This document shows positions 43,636 to 55,853 of a DNA stretch of 64,000 bases, piece by piece. Made by a program: the position numbers and the translations under genes. Where the stretch lies: NCBI GenBank assembly GCA_034359265.1, contig CP136896.1, positions 21,793,501 to 21,857,500 of the forward strand. Direction: 5' to 3'. This DNA is from Canna indica. Its lineage: Eukaryota; Streptophyta; Magnoliopsida; Zingiberales; Cannaceae. The notes under the pieces were generated by a model. It was not told where the DNA came from. It saw only the letters and a list, made by a program, of their open reading frames with translations, and ran no database searches. Numbering within the stretch: the stretch's first letter is position 1; the number at the start of each line of letters is the position of its first letter.

Positions 43636-45060
43636 TGATGTACGAAATGGCAACACTAGATGGGGGATGAATAGTGTGTTTACTAAATCAATTTGCCTAA
43701 ATCGATTTTAATCATTTTCTTAAACTAATTAGGCAATTTATAATTCGATGCAGAAGCGATAAATAGTAAAGCAATTAATACAATCAACAAATCAATGCAA
43801 ACATAAGAATTTATAGTGGTTCGGCCTCAATGCCTACTCCACTACCTAAGCACCCCGCTTAGGATTTTCAAACTAGGTTTACTAGATTAATTTTTGTTTC
43901 CCTTACAATGAGGACTTTGACTCGAAGAGTCGTACTCTCGACCTAAGGCACTTCCACACCCGGAAGTCATCGCCTTCTTACCGAGAGCACTCTTCCACCC
44001 CAACCCTAAGGGACAACTCGACTAATCCTAGTAAACTACATTTACACAAGTAGTTTTACTCCTTCTACACCGAGGATACCACTCACACAACAAGACCTAA
44101 CAACCTAGGTCTTACTCAAACTCAAAATCAAATAAAACAATGTCCAAATAACAATTAAAATACAATCAAAAGAGCCTAAGAAATGAGAGAGGAACCACAG
44201 CTCTTTTCCAAGCCTTCAACGCCTTCAACTCGTCAAGAGGTAGAGCTTGTATTAAAACCCGAGTTGAGGAAGAAAGCTGGGCGCTTGAGAAAATGTTCAC
44301 GAAAGAACAAAGCATTGTTGATCGATTCTTTGAAGGCTCAAATCTCCATTTAGAATGCTCAATCAAATCTGTAAGAGTGGGAGAAGTAGATTAAAGGAGT
44401 TAGATGAATGATATTTATACGCTCTCAAAGAAACGACATCTCAACGGGTAGAAAACTATCTGTTACAGCCGCTCGGTCGATTGGCCAGTCGACCGACCGA
44501 TCGACCACTCGAACGACCACTGCCTTACTCTCTCTGTGCGGTCGATCGACGGGTCGATCGCCAGACGCAAGTTTCATCGTCAACTATCCACACTTCGGTC
44601 GACCTATCGATCGACCGACGAAGCTACTGCCAATTTTTGGCCTCAGTCGATTGACCGCTCGGTCGACCGAAGTAGCTACTGCCACTTTTTACCCCTATTC
44701 GATCGATCGCTCGGTCGACCGAACCTAGGTTGAAATTATTTTTTCAGCCATTTTTCTTACGCGCTTTATTTCCGGGTTCCGGCTTTCAACGAGCATCAAC
44801 TTGGAGAGCTTTTCATTTGATCTTTGGACTCGTCCAATGCGACTTTGGTGCACTCGTTGAGCTTCGAGAAATTTTTGCGACGAACCCGAGCGCGACTATC
44901 AATGTCCTTCCGATTTTCTAATTTCTTCCAATTTTTTTGATCGAGGACATCGAACGCTAATCGATATGGAACTTGAAAAATTTCTCGATGAAATATTAGT
45001 TCCATGTTTGTTATCATCAAAACCGAGATTAAGGCCAAGGATGAAAACCTAAAGCCAACA
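43636..45060 (-). repeat. S1 3' LTR
   Basis: 1425 bp. The plus-strand left end is TGATGTACG and the right end AAAGCCAACA at 45060, abutting ATCTCCCCCTTTTT, the reversed polypurine tract. The CpG palindromic cluster occupies about 44460-44720 and is longer and differently arranged than in the 5' LTR. Confidence 0.93.
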
Positions 45061-48000
45061 ATCTCCCCCTTTTTGATGATGACAAACATCCTTAATAAAA
45101 TATATACATTAAAGCATAGAGGATATCAATTAAGGGATTTCTCCCCCTATCAACATGCATATCTATGAAAATAAACTCCCCCTATCTATATGCATGGTCT
45201 TCCTATATTTTCCTCCCCTTTATCTATAATTTTCTCCCCCTTTACCTATAATTTTCTCCCCCTTTTGACATCAATCAAAAAGGGCAAGAAAGGTTAATCT
45301 AGTCAAAGGGATGAAAAACAAATATGTTTTCATGAAGTTGAGACTCTAAAGGTTTTTCATGAAACATGACAATCTCAACCAAATGGATGAAAAAAATAAA
45401 TAAATATTTGATATGAAACAAAACCATACATGATATGTTCAAAACTAAATATTTGTATTCAAAACAAAAACATGTATATTCTCAAGTATGTATATTTTCA
45501 TGTATATTGTTTCTTTTTCATGACATTTTTGATTTCATTCAAACTTTCAAAATACTAAGATAGGGTCATTTAAAGCATGTATATCAAGTTTGAAGTGAAA
45601 CTAATGTCATTTGATCAAACTTTTAACTTAGCACGGTTTCTTTTGAATTAAGCATGAAAACATGAAAATGCTAAGTATCAAGTTTTGCTATTTACTCATG
45701 TTTTCTCATATTTAGGTATCTAGACATTAAACATGAGAGAATGTAAGTCTATGAATCAAGTTTGGGCTTAAGATGAAATTTTTAAGTTATTTTGTTGACT
45801 TAGGTCAAACTATACTTCAAGATTTGAAATACCAATTGTTGGATGAAAATTTTTGATACCAATTATTGAATGGTCATTCGGAATGAATGTATCAAGTTTG
45901 AACTCAAAATGAATTTTCTAAGTTCATTTTTCATCCTATATTGTTTTCAATGAAAAAATAAATATTTTTAGTTATCATTCAAATTATCAAAATCATTCCT
46001 ATGAATGATTTTACTCAAGCAATGGTGTGAATGATTTTAGACAATGAATAAAAATGGTATACATGAGTTTTCATTTGAAGTTTTTTATGAGAAAACAAGG
46101 TATCGGAAAAGATTGATATTTCAAGAGGATGATACTTTGTATTTTTGAAATCCAACTTCAAAATTCCATTATAAATCATATTATTGATGAAATTTTTTGA
46201 AATTTTTACACAACAAACTAGATTTTTCAGTATAAGTGCAATTTTAAGAATTATCTGAACAGGATTTTTCTACATTTTTCTAGAAATAACTGAAAATACT
46301 GATACCAAATGTTGGTCGAAATGGCAATTCCGTAATTTTTAGTTATTTTCAAAGAGTGCTCAGTTTTCATTCAAACTTTTATGACACCACATAATGAAAA
46401 TTATATCCTAAGGTCAAGATATCAACCTAGCATGGTTTCATTCAAAACTAAGCTAGTTATTATGAAACTTGCTAAGTTTCAATCTTATCATTTACTCATG
46501 ATTTTTCAACCTTAAACCTATGGATACCTAACATGAGTAATTCTAAATATGTTCCTCAAATATGGATTGAAAATGAGACCTTTAAGTCAACTTGTTGACT
46601 TGGGTCAACTTGGTTCAAAAGAAGTTTTCATGAAACCACCTCTATGTCATTTTATCCATATCCATATGAATTTTTCGTTCTAAATGCATGGAAACATGTC
46701 ATACATATTCCTAAACTTGTTTATGAAGTTTGGACTTAAAATGAAGTGTCCAAGTCGATTTGTCGACTTGGGTCAAACATTTTCAAGTTTAAGTCCCCTA
46801 ATGTGATATAGTTATCACATTGTTCATCTAGACATGAATTTTCAATTTTAAATACCTAGACTTATGTGATATGTGTATCTAAACATGTTTGTTTGATGTT
46901 TACTCAAAATGAGATCTCTAATAAGAAATTTCAAACTAGTTCAATTTCATTCAATATTAATATCATGAAATTGCCTAGTTATCATGAAACTTGCCTACTC
47001 ATGAAAATTCAAACATTTATCATGCAAAGTCAATCATGAGTATATAGAGACATTAGTAAAGCATGAATATTCAAGTATTATATTAAGATTTTTTGCAAAA
47101 TCAAATTCATACATTTTTCCTAAAAATTTTCCCAAACTTTTCATCTCCTTTACCATTTTCTTTTAGATAGCATAGCCTTCCATTAACATTCACAACTTGC
47201 AAGTATACTTGATTAGTAGATAATGAGATTAAAGCTACTGGCAAGCTAACATACTAAATAGCAAAGGTTTAATGCAAAGTTTTATTTAAAAACCTTAACA
47301 TATGCTAGATAGTAGAGATTCATTTTAAGGAGGTTATCACGGTATCAAAATGAATCTAAGAGATCTTAAGATGTGAAGCATTTGAAGAATAAGGTCCCTA
47401 AACATGTTTAACTAGTTTGGACTTTAAAGGAATGTCTCTAATGGTAAGTATCAACCTAGAGCAAGTTTCATTTAATGAAATTTGCCTAAGTGCTAAGATT
47501 CTACCTACTCATGAAAATTCTAATCATGAGTATTGAGACATTATTTAAGCTTAATCATTGAGGTATAACACTAAGATTTGAATTTATCAAAATTATATCT
47601 TATTCATGATAATTTGTCAAACTAATCTTTTTCTTCCTAGTTATTAGCCATCCTAAAATACTTATAACTTGCAAGTAAGCTACACTAATATTTTAAAGAA
47701 AATATAGCTACTTAACAAGCTAACTCACCCAAAAAGCAAAGAGACGCATCAAGTATCAATATAAAAAATCACTTTGCTAAATGGTTTGAAATCCATTTTA
47801 AATAAAATCAAGTGACACCAAAACGAATTTTAAGAGATCACAAATGTAATATTAATGAAAACATGATCTCCAACCCTTCCTATTGGTTGAAAACCGAAAG
47901 GCCACAATGAGCCTACGATTTAGAATCGTAAGGTCGCTTTGGCCCATTACAGGCCACATAGGTCTCTGAAGAGACCTGGAAATCAAAAATAAAAAATTAT

Positions 48001-48260
48001 TTCCAAAGAACTCTTTAACAAGAGCGGGGAAAACAACTCAAGTTAAACATGTATCATAACTCCAACTTAAATAAAGGAAACCAAAGTAAGGAGATGATGC
48101 CAATTTTACCTAACGCATCAAGATGACTTGAAGTTGCAACCTCTTGGAGATTTTTTCATTTGAATCCAAGGTCAACTTCAATGATCCATTTCTCATTCAT
48201 ACTTGTGTAGTAGCTCCCCCTACAATAGAAGATGAAATTTTTGGTACCCAAATGACTTTG
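45061..48260 (-). mobile_element. S1 long non-coding 3' region with repeated polypurine tracts
   Basis: 3.2 kb, AT-rich, no frame of interest. Near the 3' LTR the minus strand has repeated polypurine motifs: AAAAAGGGGGAGAT (45061-45074), GATAGGGGGAGAAATCC (about 45137-45153), a GATAGGGGGAGTTT copy, and two AAAGGGGGAGAAAATTATAGG copies (about 45230-45265). Similar sequence occurs in elements X and Y. Paired words such as GACTTGGGTCAA recur at 46590 and 46760. Confidence 0.85.
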
Positions 48261-48289
48261 GGTCCTTGGGGGTTAGAGGGCTTAGCTAC

Positions 48290-49652
48290 TCAAAGTGTTT
48301 TAACTCCACTTGGGTTCATCTTAAATGCGCAATCATATATAGCATGCCCAAAAGTACCACAACAAAAATAATGTCCATTAAACTTCTTTTCCTTTTTGCT
48401 ATGGACATGAGATTTATTATTAGAATGCTTGTAATGTGAAACATGATGAGTATGAATATTCATGGAAACGTCATTCCTCTTCTTATGATCATGAGGTTTA
48501 AAAGTAGAATGTTTAACATGAGATTCAACATTAGCATGAACATTCCTTTTTGAAAAATCATTTCTACTAATATTCTTAAATGAGGAAATATTTTTCATTT
48601 CATTCATTTTCTTGTTTAGGTTTAGAACCTCATTTTTCAAATCAATCATGGAGTTATGTAAAGCATGCATTTGAGATTTCAACATATAATTTGCCTTTTT
48701 GATTTTTGAGTTTTCATTTTTCAAAAATCTCATTCTCAATTTTGAAATCATTTTTCAAGTTTTCATTTTCAAGCTTTAAGTCCTTAAGCTCAAGTTTCAA
48801 CATATCATGACAAGGATCAAATTAGCTATATTTTAATTTCTCATTTTCTAATTCTAGAGCATGCACATGTGAATTAAGTCTAGAATTCTCATTTTTAATC
48901 CTTTTGTTTTCCTTATCCTTTTTCAAGAGCAAGACATACATGATTTTATACTCATCCATCAATTCATCAAATTCATGAGAGCTAGATGAGTTAATACTAT
49001 CTTTATTATTAACATGCCTAGAAGGAGATGAGTGTACCTCATTGTTATCATTCATGAGGCATTCTTTTGAGATGGCTTCATAGTTATGGCAAGAGGATGC
49101 TTCACTTGAGTGGAATGAGGATGTGAAAGCATTTGACCTCTTCTTTGCCTTGTTCTTCATAGTAGGGTAGTTCTTCTTCACATGCCCTTTTTCTTTGCAC
49201 ACATGGCAAATCACCTTCTTTTTCCAATTTTTAGTGCTCCTATGACTAGAGGCACTATGGGCTTCAAAAACCATATTAGTATTGGGTGGATGACAATTGT
49301 CATCACTCCCCTCATCAAACGTATTGAGTTCTTCGGTTTTTGCATAATTATAAAGCATGTTTAAGGTAGCCCAAATATCGAACGCGAAAGTACAATGCAT
49401 GATCTTTTCAAAGACATTATTTTCCAAAGAACAAAAGATGCAGTTTGTAGCTTTAGCATTTAATTCAAACATATCGATTTGTTCTTGGGTCCATGCATTC
49501 ATATTTTCCTTAGGTTCTATGTATTTTGACTTTACCATATTAAAAATACCTAAATCTTGAGTCTTTAGGAAAGTGTACATTCTACTCTTCCAAAGACCAA
49601 AGTTAGACTCATCGAACCTAGGAGGTGTAGACGCTACCAACTCTAGTGCCAT
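48290..49652 (-). pseudogene. S1 gag (Sirevirus-type), decayed
   Basis: Starts MALELVASTPPRFDESNFGLWK at 49652, the copia gag N-terminal W-K motif. The usual central capsid segment between ATLNMLYN and TFDEGSDD appears shortened. The first knuckle is CHVCKEKGHVKKNY, with Tyr in place of the last Cys; then Ser-rich linkers and a coiled-coil-like stretch (ENKRIKNENSRLNSHVHALELENEKL). After a stop and frame change (about 48750-48830) the frame at 48290-48751 has the second knuckle YFCCGTFGHAIYDC, again with Tyr for the first Cys. Both knuckles have therefore lost a metal ligand by a Cys-to-Tyr change. Downstream the plus strand near 48240 still shows the reversed GP..W-type tail. Not functional as it stands. 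Confidence 0.88.
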
Positions 49653-49705
49653 TTTCGGATCGAGACTAGATGTAGACGAGATGGTGAAATCTCAAACTAC
49701 GACCC

Positions 49706-49717
49706 GCTCTAATACCA
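49706..49717 (-). promoter_or_regulatory. S1 primer-binding site
   Basis: Minus strand TGGTATTAGAGC, two bases from the LTR end. One substitution from the tRNA-iMet complement TGGTATCAGAGC. Confidence 0.85.
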
Positions 49718-49719
49718 AT

Positions 49720-51113
49720 TGATGTACAGAATGGCAACACTAGAGGCGGGTGAATAGTTTATTTACTAAATCAATTTGCCTAAATCGATTTTAATTATTT
49801 TCTTAAACTAATTAGGCAATTTATAATTTGATGCGGAAGCCACAAATAGTAAAGCAATTAATACAATCAATAAATCAATGCGAACACAAGAATTTATAGT
49901 GGTTCGGCCCCAATGCCTACTCCATTACCTAAGTACCCCGCTTAGGATTTCCAAACTAGGTTTACTAGATTAATTCTTGTTTCCCTTACAATGAGGACTT
50001 TGACTCGAAGAGTCACACTCTCGACCTAAGACACTTCCACACTCGGAAGTCACCGCCTTCTTACCGAGAGCACTCTTCCACCTCAACCCTAAGGGACAAC
50101 TCGACTAATCCTAGTAAACTACGTTTACACAAGTGGCTTTACTCCTTCTACACTGAGGATACCACTCATACAACAAGACCTAACAACCTAGGTCTTACTC
50201 AAACTCAAAATCAAATAAAACAATATCCAAATAACAATTAAAATACAATCAAAAGAGCTTAAGAAATAAGAGAGGAACCACAGCTCTTTTCCAAGCCTTC
50301 AACGCCTTCAACTCGTCAAGAGGTAGAGCTTGTATTAAAACCCGAGTTGAGGAAGAAAGTTGGGCGCTTGAGAAAATGTTCACGAAAGAACAGAGTGCGG
50401 TTGATCGATTCTTTGAAGGCTCAAATCTCCCTTTAGAATGCTCAATCAAATCTGTAAGAGTGGGAGAAGTAGATTAAAGGAGTTAGATGAATGATATTTA
50501 TACGCTCTCAAAGAAACGACATCTCAACGGGTAGAAAACTATCCGTTACAACCGCTCGGTTGATTGGCCGGTCGACCGCTCGAACGACCACTGCCTTACT
50601 CTCTCTGTGCGGTCGACCGACGGGTCGACCGCCAGACGCAAATCTTGCGTTCCCTCAATCCAATTGACTGTTCGGTCGACCGATGCAAGTTGCGTCTTCA
50701 GCTTTCTGCAGTTCGGTCGACCGACGAAGCTACCGCCAATTTTTGGCCTCAGTCGGTCGACCGCCCGGTCGACCAAACCTAGGCTGAAATTGTTTTTTCA
50801 GCCATTTTTATTGCGCGCTTTATTTTTCGGTTCCGGCTTTCAACAAGCATCAACTTGGAGAGCTTTTGATTTGATCTTTGGACTCGTCCAATGCGACTTT
50901 GGTGCACTCGTCAAGCTTCGAGAAATTTCGCGATGAACCCGAGTGCGACTATCAATGTCCTTCTGATTTTCCAATTTCTTTCGATTTTTCCGATTGAGAA
51001 CATCGAACGCTAATCAATATGGAACCTGAAAGATTTCTCGACGAAATATGAGTTCCATATTTTTTGTCATCAAAACCGAGATTAAGGCTAAGGTTGAAAA
51101 TCTAAAGCCAACA
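49720..51113 (-). repeat. S1 5' LTR
   Basis: 1394 bp. It pairs with 43636-45060. Outside the CpG cluster the two LTRs are nearly the same; inside it (about 50550-50780 here) they differ by several indels and rearrangements. Confidence 0.93.
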
Positions 51114-51393
51114 ATCAGTAGCTGGAATAAGCGTTGTTCCCAAGGATACAGGCTCATTTTGACTTGGTGAAACACCACATTCCCCATTGCCAAAATTGGC
51201 CGCTTTTCGCCTTTTTGCATATTTGCTAGCGTTGTATGATGGTTTGTGGCTTAGGCATGCATTTCTTCTTACTGACCCTTCGAATTCCCAACGACCCCCA
51301 CGCAAAGATCCCTACTGTTTATGTGGGCGTGGGTTGATAGGTGGATCAAACTGGGCCATAACATTATCGATTGAAGTAGGGCGGTCAACCACA
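51114..51393 (-). pseudogene. LINE A continuation (ORF1 3' end / intergenic)
   Basis: It becomes contiguous with LINE A across the S1 target duplication ATCAG. The minus-strand frame (51102-51305, running into S1) encodes a basic segment (NASKYAKRRKAANFG), compatible with the C-terminus of a plant LINE ORF1 but without a diagnostic domain. It is cut at about 51393 by the copia LTR. Confidence 0.55.
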
Positions 51394-53497
51394 TGAAAGA
51401 AATAGTGCCCTTGAGACAATCACATGTTGATGTGTATAGAACTATTTTTGGTTAACGAATAATATGAGGTGACTTTTCATCATATGCCGCATCTATATTT
51501 TATATATATTAGATTGTAATGAACCCCAAGAACCCGGGTAATTGATTTAAGGGCCATGATGAGATCATGCTAGTGAGACTTGGAATACATATGTCCTTGT
51601 TCTAAATGTTCCCAGTCGTAGGATCACCAATTAGGGGATTCATGATTCTGAATAGACTGGTGTACTTGGTATATGCCTTATACGATAAGAGGTAGCTGAT
51701 CTCACGGTTACTTATGAGTTGTCATTAATGTACAAGTGCAGGTGCTCATTAGAGAATGAGTTCACTGAATGGACCTACACGAGGAACACAGAATAGAATC
51801 CTTACATGAGTGTCAATAGAATATTCCTCGGGTGATAGTAGGTGCAAGCAGTCCTTAGACCTGAGGTTGTCATGGTTACCTTGTGAGTGACGACCCATTG
51901 CTTTGATTCTATCCCTGCGTGGCCCTCAGCGTCATGTGTCGGGTATTACTGGGCACGGGGAATCAGTCATGGAGGTAAGTGAGCAACCAACATGGAATCG
52001 GTTACTCTTAGTGAGAGGAGATAATGTCCTATGTGTCCCTGCAAATGTCAACTTGGGAATCTCTGGCCAGAGTAGACATGAAAGTCAGGAAGACATTTCT
52101 GACGTTTCATTATTGAGATGACATCTTGGCGGGTGGAATACATATGAATTGGTATTAGGGTTTGATACTTCTTCCATGCCCTAGCCAACTTCGGGACGTT
52201 GTAACCAAGGGACTTAGTTGCTCGGTAACTAATCACCGAAGGGCGTTCAATCCCTATAGATTGAACCTCATACTATCCGGGTAGTCATGACACGTTGCTA
52301 GACGTCAATCTTGACTTATGAGTGGAGTCTCTCACGACCACACTAGAGGGGTTTAGTGGTGGCTCGTAAGATTTAAATAGAAGTCGTTCTATCGAATCCA
52401 ACTCTCTGTTATACACAACTCACTGTTGGCTTAGTGTGGGGCTCAATGGGTCACACACAACAGGCTAATCTCGTAACAGACCTTATGAGATAAAGTCCGA
52501 ATGCGGCACCATATGTCTACTAGCATGGACATGCTGTAACTCGATCACGGATCTCGTTTACGGACATGATAGGAAAGATATTTTTTATAGGAACGAATAC
52601 ACGAGGAAGGAGTTCCTCGGTAACCCTAATTTGTAGGGCATCCCTAAATTGTAGGGATTGACGCATGATAAATCCTAATCAATAATAATTTAATTTATAG
52701 AGATAAATTAAAGTTTATATTTGGTTGGATTTGATTAATTTTGAATTAATTATAAATCCATTAAATATGAATTATTGTTTTGGAGGCAAACCCCGGAATT
52801 TTGAATTCCGGGGAGAGGATTTAAAAAGGGGGGAGGGGTCTACCTTGGTAGCAACCTATGCCCCTTATAAATAGATGGCCTAACCCCCTTCAAGAGGGTT
52901 AAGCAAAATTGGTTAATGCTCTTAGAGAAGAGAAAGGGCTTGGTTCTTGAGAGGCTTCTTGAAGATAAAAGCTCCAAGAACTCATCTTCATCTCCTTGGG
53001 TGGCCGGCTATCTAAAGCTTCCTTCTCTGGTTTTATGAAGCCGATCGAAGGTCTCTTCCTCTTGGGTGTGTCATCTACTTCATCTTCTTGGAGGAGTCCA
53101 AGAAGAACAACGAGGTATTCCTTCATCTTTCTCCTCGTTCCGTGGTTTTCTCATCCTCTCTTCCTCCCTTTTGGTGCTCGGTTCTTGGTGGAAGGGTCGT
53201 CTTCACCTTGGTGCGTTCCGAGGTTGAGATTGCCTCTCCGTTGAACCACAACGAGTCTTGGTATTTGCTGCCCCTTGGTTGCGAGGCGCTTGGTGTGGAC
53301 CTTCCTTGGAGGACATGCGCGTGGACATCTTGAAACGGGGATAGGAGTATCCATATCATCCATAGTATAAGGTATATCTTCTCCTTCTACTCGTAGATTA
53401 AATTCCTTAAAGATTACTAAAGTTGATCATTGTTTTCGGGATGGTTTAAATTTTTAAATCATTTTTTTCCACTATGCTTCTTCTTCTCATCCCAACA
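51394..53497 (+). mobile_element. long copia-type LTR (about 2.1 kb)
   Basis: The 3' end is certain: TCATCCCAACA at 53497, followed by a primer site. The 5' end is put at 51394 because AGTGCCCTTGAGACAAT near there resembles the head of Angela-like LTRs (TGCCCTAGAGGCAAT), although the first bases are mutated. It contains conserved LTR blocks also found reversed at 3499-4310 and in part at 56870-57300. TATAAATAGATGG (about 52866) is a likely TATA box. No protein coding. Lineage assignment (Angela/Tork-like) is tentative. Confidence 0.72.
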
Positions 53498-53498
53498 G

Positions 53499-53513
53499 TG
53501 CTATCAGAGCCAC
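53499..53513 (+). promoter_or_regulatory. primer-binding site after the copia LTR
   Basis: TGCTATCAGAGCCAC, one mismatch to the tRNA-iMet complement, one base after the LTR end. The leader (to about 53704) shows no clear gag. Confidence 0.8.
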
Positions 53514-53704
53514 CTTTAGCAATTTTTTAGAATTTTTATTACATGTTAATGTTGTGTTTACGAACCATTCGCTCCCTAAATATCATGCTGCCCGGGTTTT
53601 CTTTTCGGGGGTTCTTGAGTCGTTTTCTTGGCTCCATGGTTCATGTGATGAATCGGGGTGGTAGCCTACTGTCCAAACTTGCAAATGTCATGAACACTCA
53701 CGAA

Positions 53705-55293
53705 AATAGCAAATGTGTGTTGATTTTACCGACCTCAACAAAGTTTGTTTGAAAGACTCATACCCACTGCTAAGCATAGATAAGCTTGTCGACAACTCCT
53801 CGAGATACCAATACTTGAGCTTCATGGATGCCTATTCAAGCTAAAATTAAATCTGAATGCATTTGGAAGATGAGGAAAAGACAACTTTTATCACCGAGCA
53901 TGCCAACTTCTTCTACAAGCGCATACCTCGGGAGGAAAACACCCGAGCTGACCTGTTTTCCAAGCTCACCTGCACCAGAAAATCTCAAAACAACAGGTCG
54001 GACATACAACAAGTCCTCAACCAGCCGAGCATCCATCTCGATCGAGGTACAAGCAGTCGAGCAAACCATCGACTGGAGTACCCCTTACATAATCTACCTC
54101 AGACAAGGAGAAATATCGGAGCACACCTCCAATTCAAATAAGTTCATAAGGACGATGAGCTACTACACCCATCTCGACAATCAACTCTACAAAAGAGGAT
54201 ACTCCCAGCCATTGCTCAAATGCATCAGCTGACCACAAACAAATACAGTAATAACATAAGTATATGATGGCATCCATGACAATCACATCGGAGGAAGATC
54301 CTTAGCAGCTAAGATCCTTCAGGCCGAATATTTTTGGCTGACCATGAAAATAGACTACAGTCTATACGTCAAAAGGTGCGACAAATGCCATATATTCTCT
54401 AAAGTCTCACAAAAATATCTCGAGCCACTACATGGCTCGGAAGTCAGCTGGCCATTCCAGAAATGGGGCATCGACCTCCTTGGCCCGTTCCCTCAAGCAT
54501 CGGGACAAATCTAATATTTGGTAGTGACAATTGTCTACTTCACCAAATGGATAAAGGCCGAACCTTGGCCTTAATTGCGACCAAGAATGTTAGAAAATTT
54601 GTATGGAAAAACATCGTCTACAGGTATGGCATACCTTATGAACTTGTTAGTGACAATGACACACAGTTCACGTATAGACGGTTTCGCAAATTCTGCTCGG
54701 ACCTCAACATCTAACAACTCTTCTCCACAATTGAGCACCCACGAACAATGGTCTAGCCAAAGCAGCCAACAAGGTCATCCTGGCATGACTCGAAAAGAAA
54801 ATTGACCAAGTCAAGGGGCACTAGGCTGAAGAGCTACCCGAGGTGTTATGGAGCTACAACACAACTACCCAATCATTCACTCAAGAAACTCCCTACAGGC
54901 TCGTCTATGGAGCAGAGGCCATGACCCCCATCGAGATCTCAGAGCCCAACATCCGAGGAACAAAACAATTCAGGAACTCGTCAGGCCGAGCTCGACCTCA
55001 TCGAGGAAGAACAAAAGCTTGGCAGAATCAGGGAAGAAGCCATGAAACTCAAAATAACTCAAAAATACTACAGACATGTCAAGCCAAGAAATCTCAAAGA
55101 GTGAGATCTCATTCTGTGGAAGATCGAACTCCAAAGAAAGCCAACCGGGGAAGGGAAGCTCGCCCCGAACTGGGAAGGCTAGTACAGAATCACTGAGGTC
55201 GTCGAAAAAGGCACTTACAAAATCGTTGAACTCTCCGAACAAGAACTCCCACGGACGTGGAATGCGGCCTCCATGCGGGCCTACTACAGCTAA
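53705..55293 (+). pseudogene. Ty3/gypsy (Tat-type) pol: RT fragment, RNase H end, integrase
   Basis: Starts with CVDFTDLNKVCLKDSYPLLSI and FMDAYS (reverse transcriptase block), then HLEDEEKTTFITEHANFFYK, and jumps to the RNase H end RIPREENTRADLFSKL; the polymerase catalytic region is deleted. The integrase follows: HIGGRSLAAKIL..CDKCHIF (zinc finger), KWGIDLLGPFPQ (first Asp), SDNDTQF (second Asp), but AKAANK where the family has a Glu-containing motif, so the third acidic residue is Lys. It goes on to ELPEVLWSYNTTT, YGAEAMTPIEI and ends PRTWNAASMRAYYS-stop at 55293. Stops and frame changes throughout. The pol of this strand may be the source lineage of the tandem arrays. Confidence 0.88.
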
Positions 55294-55559
55294 GCATTCT
55301 TTCTTAAACTACAAGTGGTCAGTGTACTCTTTTTCCTTCATGATGGTTTTTTCCCACAAGATTTTCCCCTTGAAAGGTTTTAACGAGGTGCCACCATCCA
55401 TAGGCCGAGTACATCGCTCGGTGGGACACAGTGTAATATTGTTGGACAGTTATTAATGATATTGTTGTTCTTCTCTACACAATCTCTCTATTGCGTACAT
55501 CTACCTCATAGCACACATTGGAGGAACCTCTACGATCCCACAACAAGAGCACTACTAGA
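55294..55559 (+). mobile_element. gypsy 3' untranslated segment
   Basis: Contains TTTTCCCACAAGATTTTCCCC and AAAGGTTTTAACGAGG, a pattern common just 3' of plant gypsy pol genes. No gene. It is truncated by the Sirevirus LTR fragment at 55560. Confidence 0.6.
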
Positions 55560-55853
55560 TGTCGGCCTAGGTTTTCAACCTTGGTTTTAATCTCGATTTT
55601 GATGATAACAAACATGGAACTAATGATTTCATGGAGAAATATTTTCAGGTTCCATATCGGTTAGCGCACGACGTCCCCGATCAGGAAAATCGAAAAAATC
55701 AGAGAAATCGACAAGGACGCTCGTCGATGCTCAGGATTCTTCGGGAAGTTGAAGTCTAGGTCTAGGGTGTCTAGCATGTGTTGTAAATCCTCATGATGAT
55801 GCATAAGAACCCAAAAACCAAACCCAAACCCCAAAATATGAAAAAAAAACCCA
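55560..55853 (+). mobile_element. 5' fragment of a Sirevirus LTR
   Basis: TGTCGGCCTAGGTTTTCAACC start, same first ~290 bp as the other LTRs, then cut off at about 55853 in an A-run. Confidence 0.78.

Larger units (their letters stand above)
43636..51113 (-). mobile_element. element S1: complete non-autonomous Sirevirus
   Basis: Minus-strand element of 7478 bp. 5' LTR 49720-51113, primer site TGGTATTAGAGC (49717 to 49706, two bases inside), decayed gag (48290-49652), a 3.2-kb non-coding AT-rich region, several polypurine motifs, and 3' LTR 43636-45060. It is bounded by identical ATCAG duplications (43631-43635 and 51114-51118). The LTR ends are TGTTGGCTTTAG and CATTCTGTACATCA-like. No protease, integrase or reverse transcriptase sequence is present. 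It inserted into LINE A, which continues on both sides. Confidence 0.95.

Noticed and set aside
53088..53359. Several overlapping frames near 53 kb
   Set aside because: They lie in LTR sequence shared with 3499-4310 and 56870-57300, with no conserved frame.
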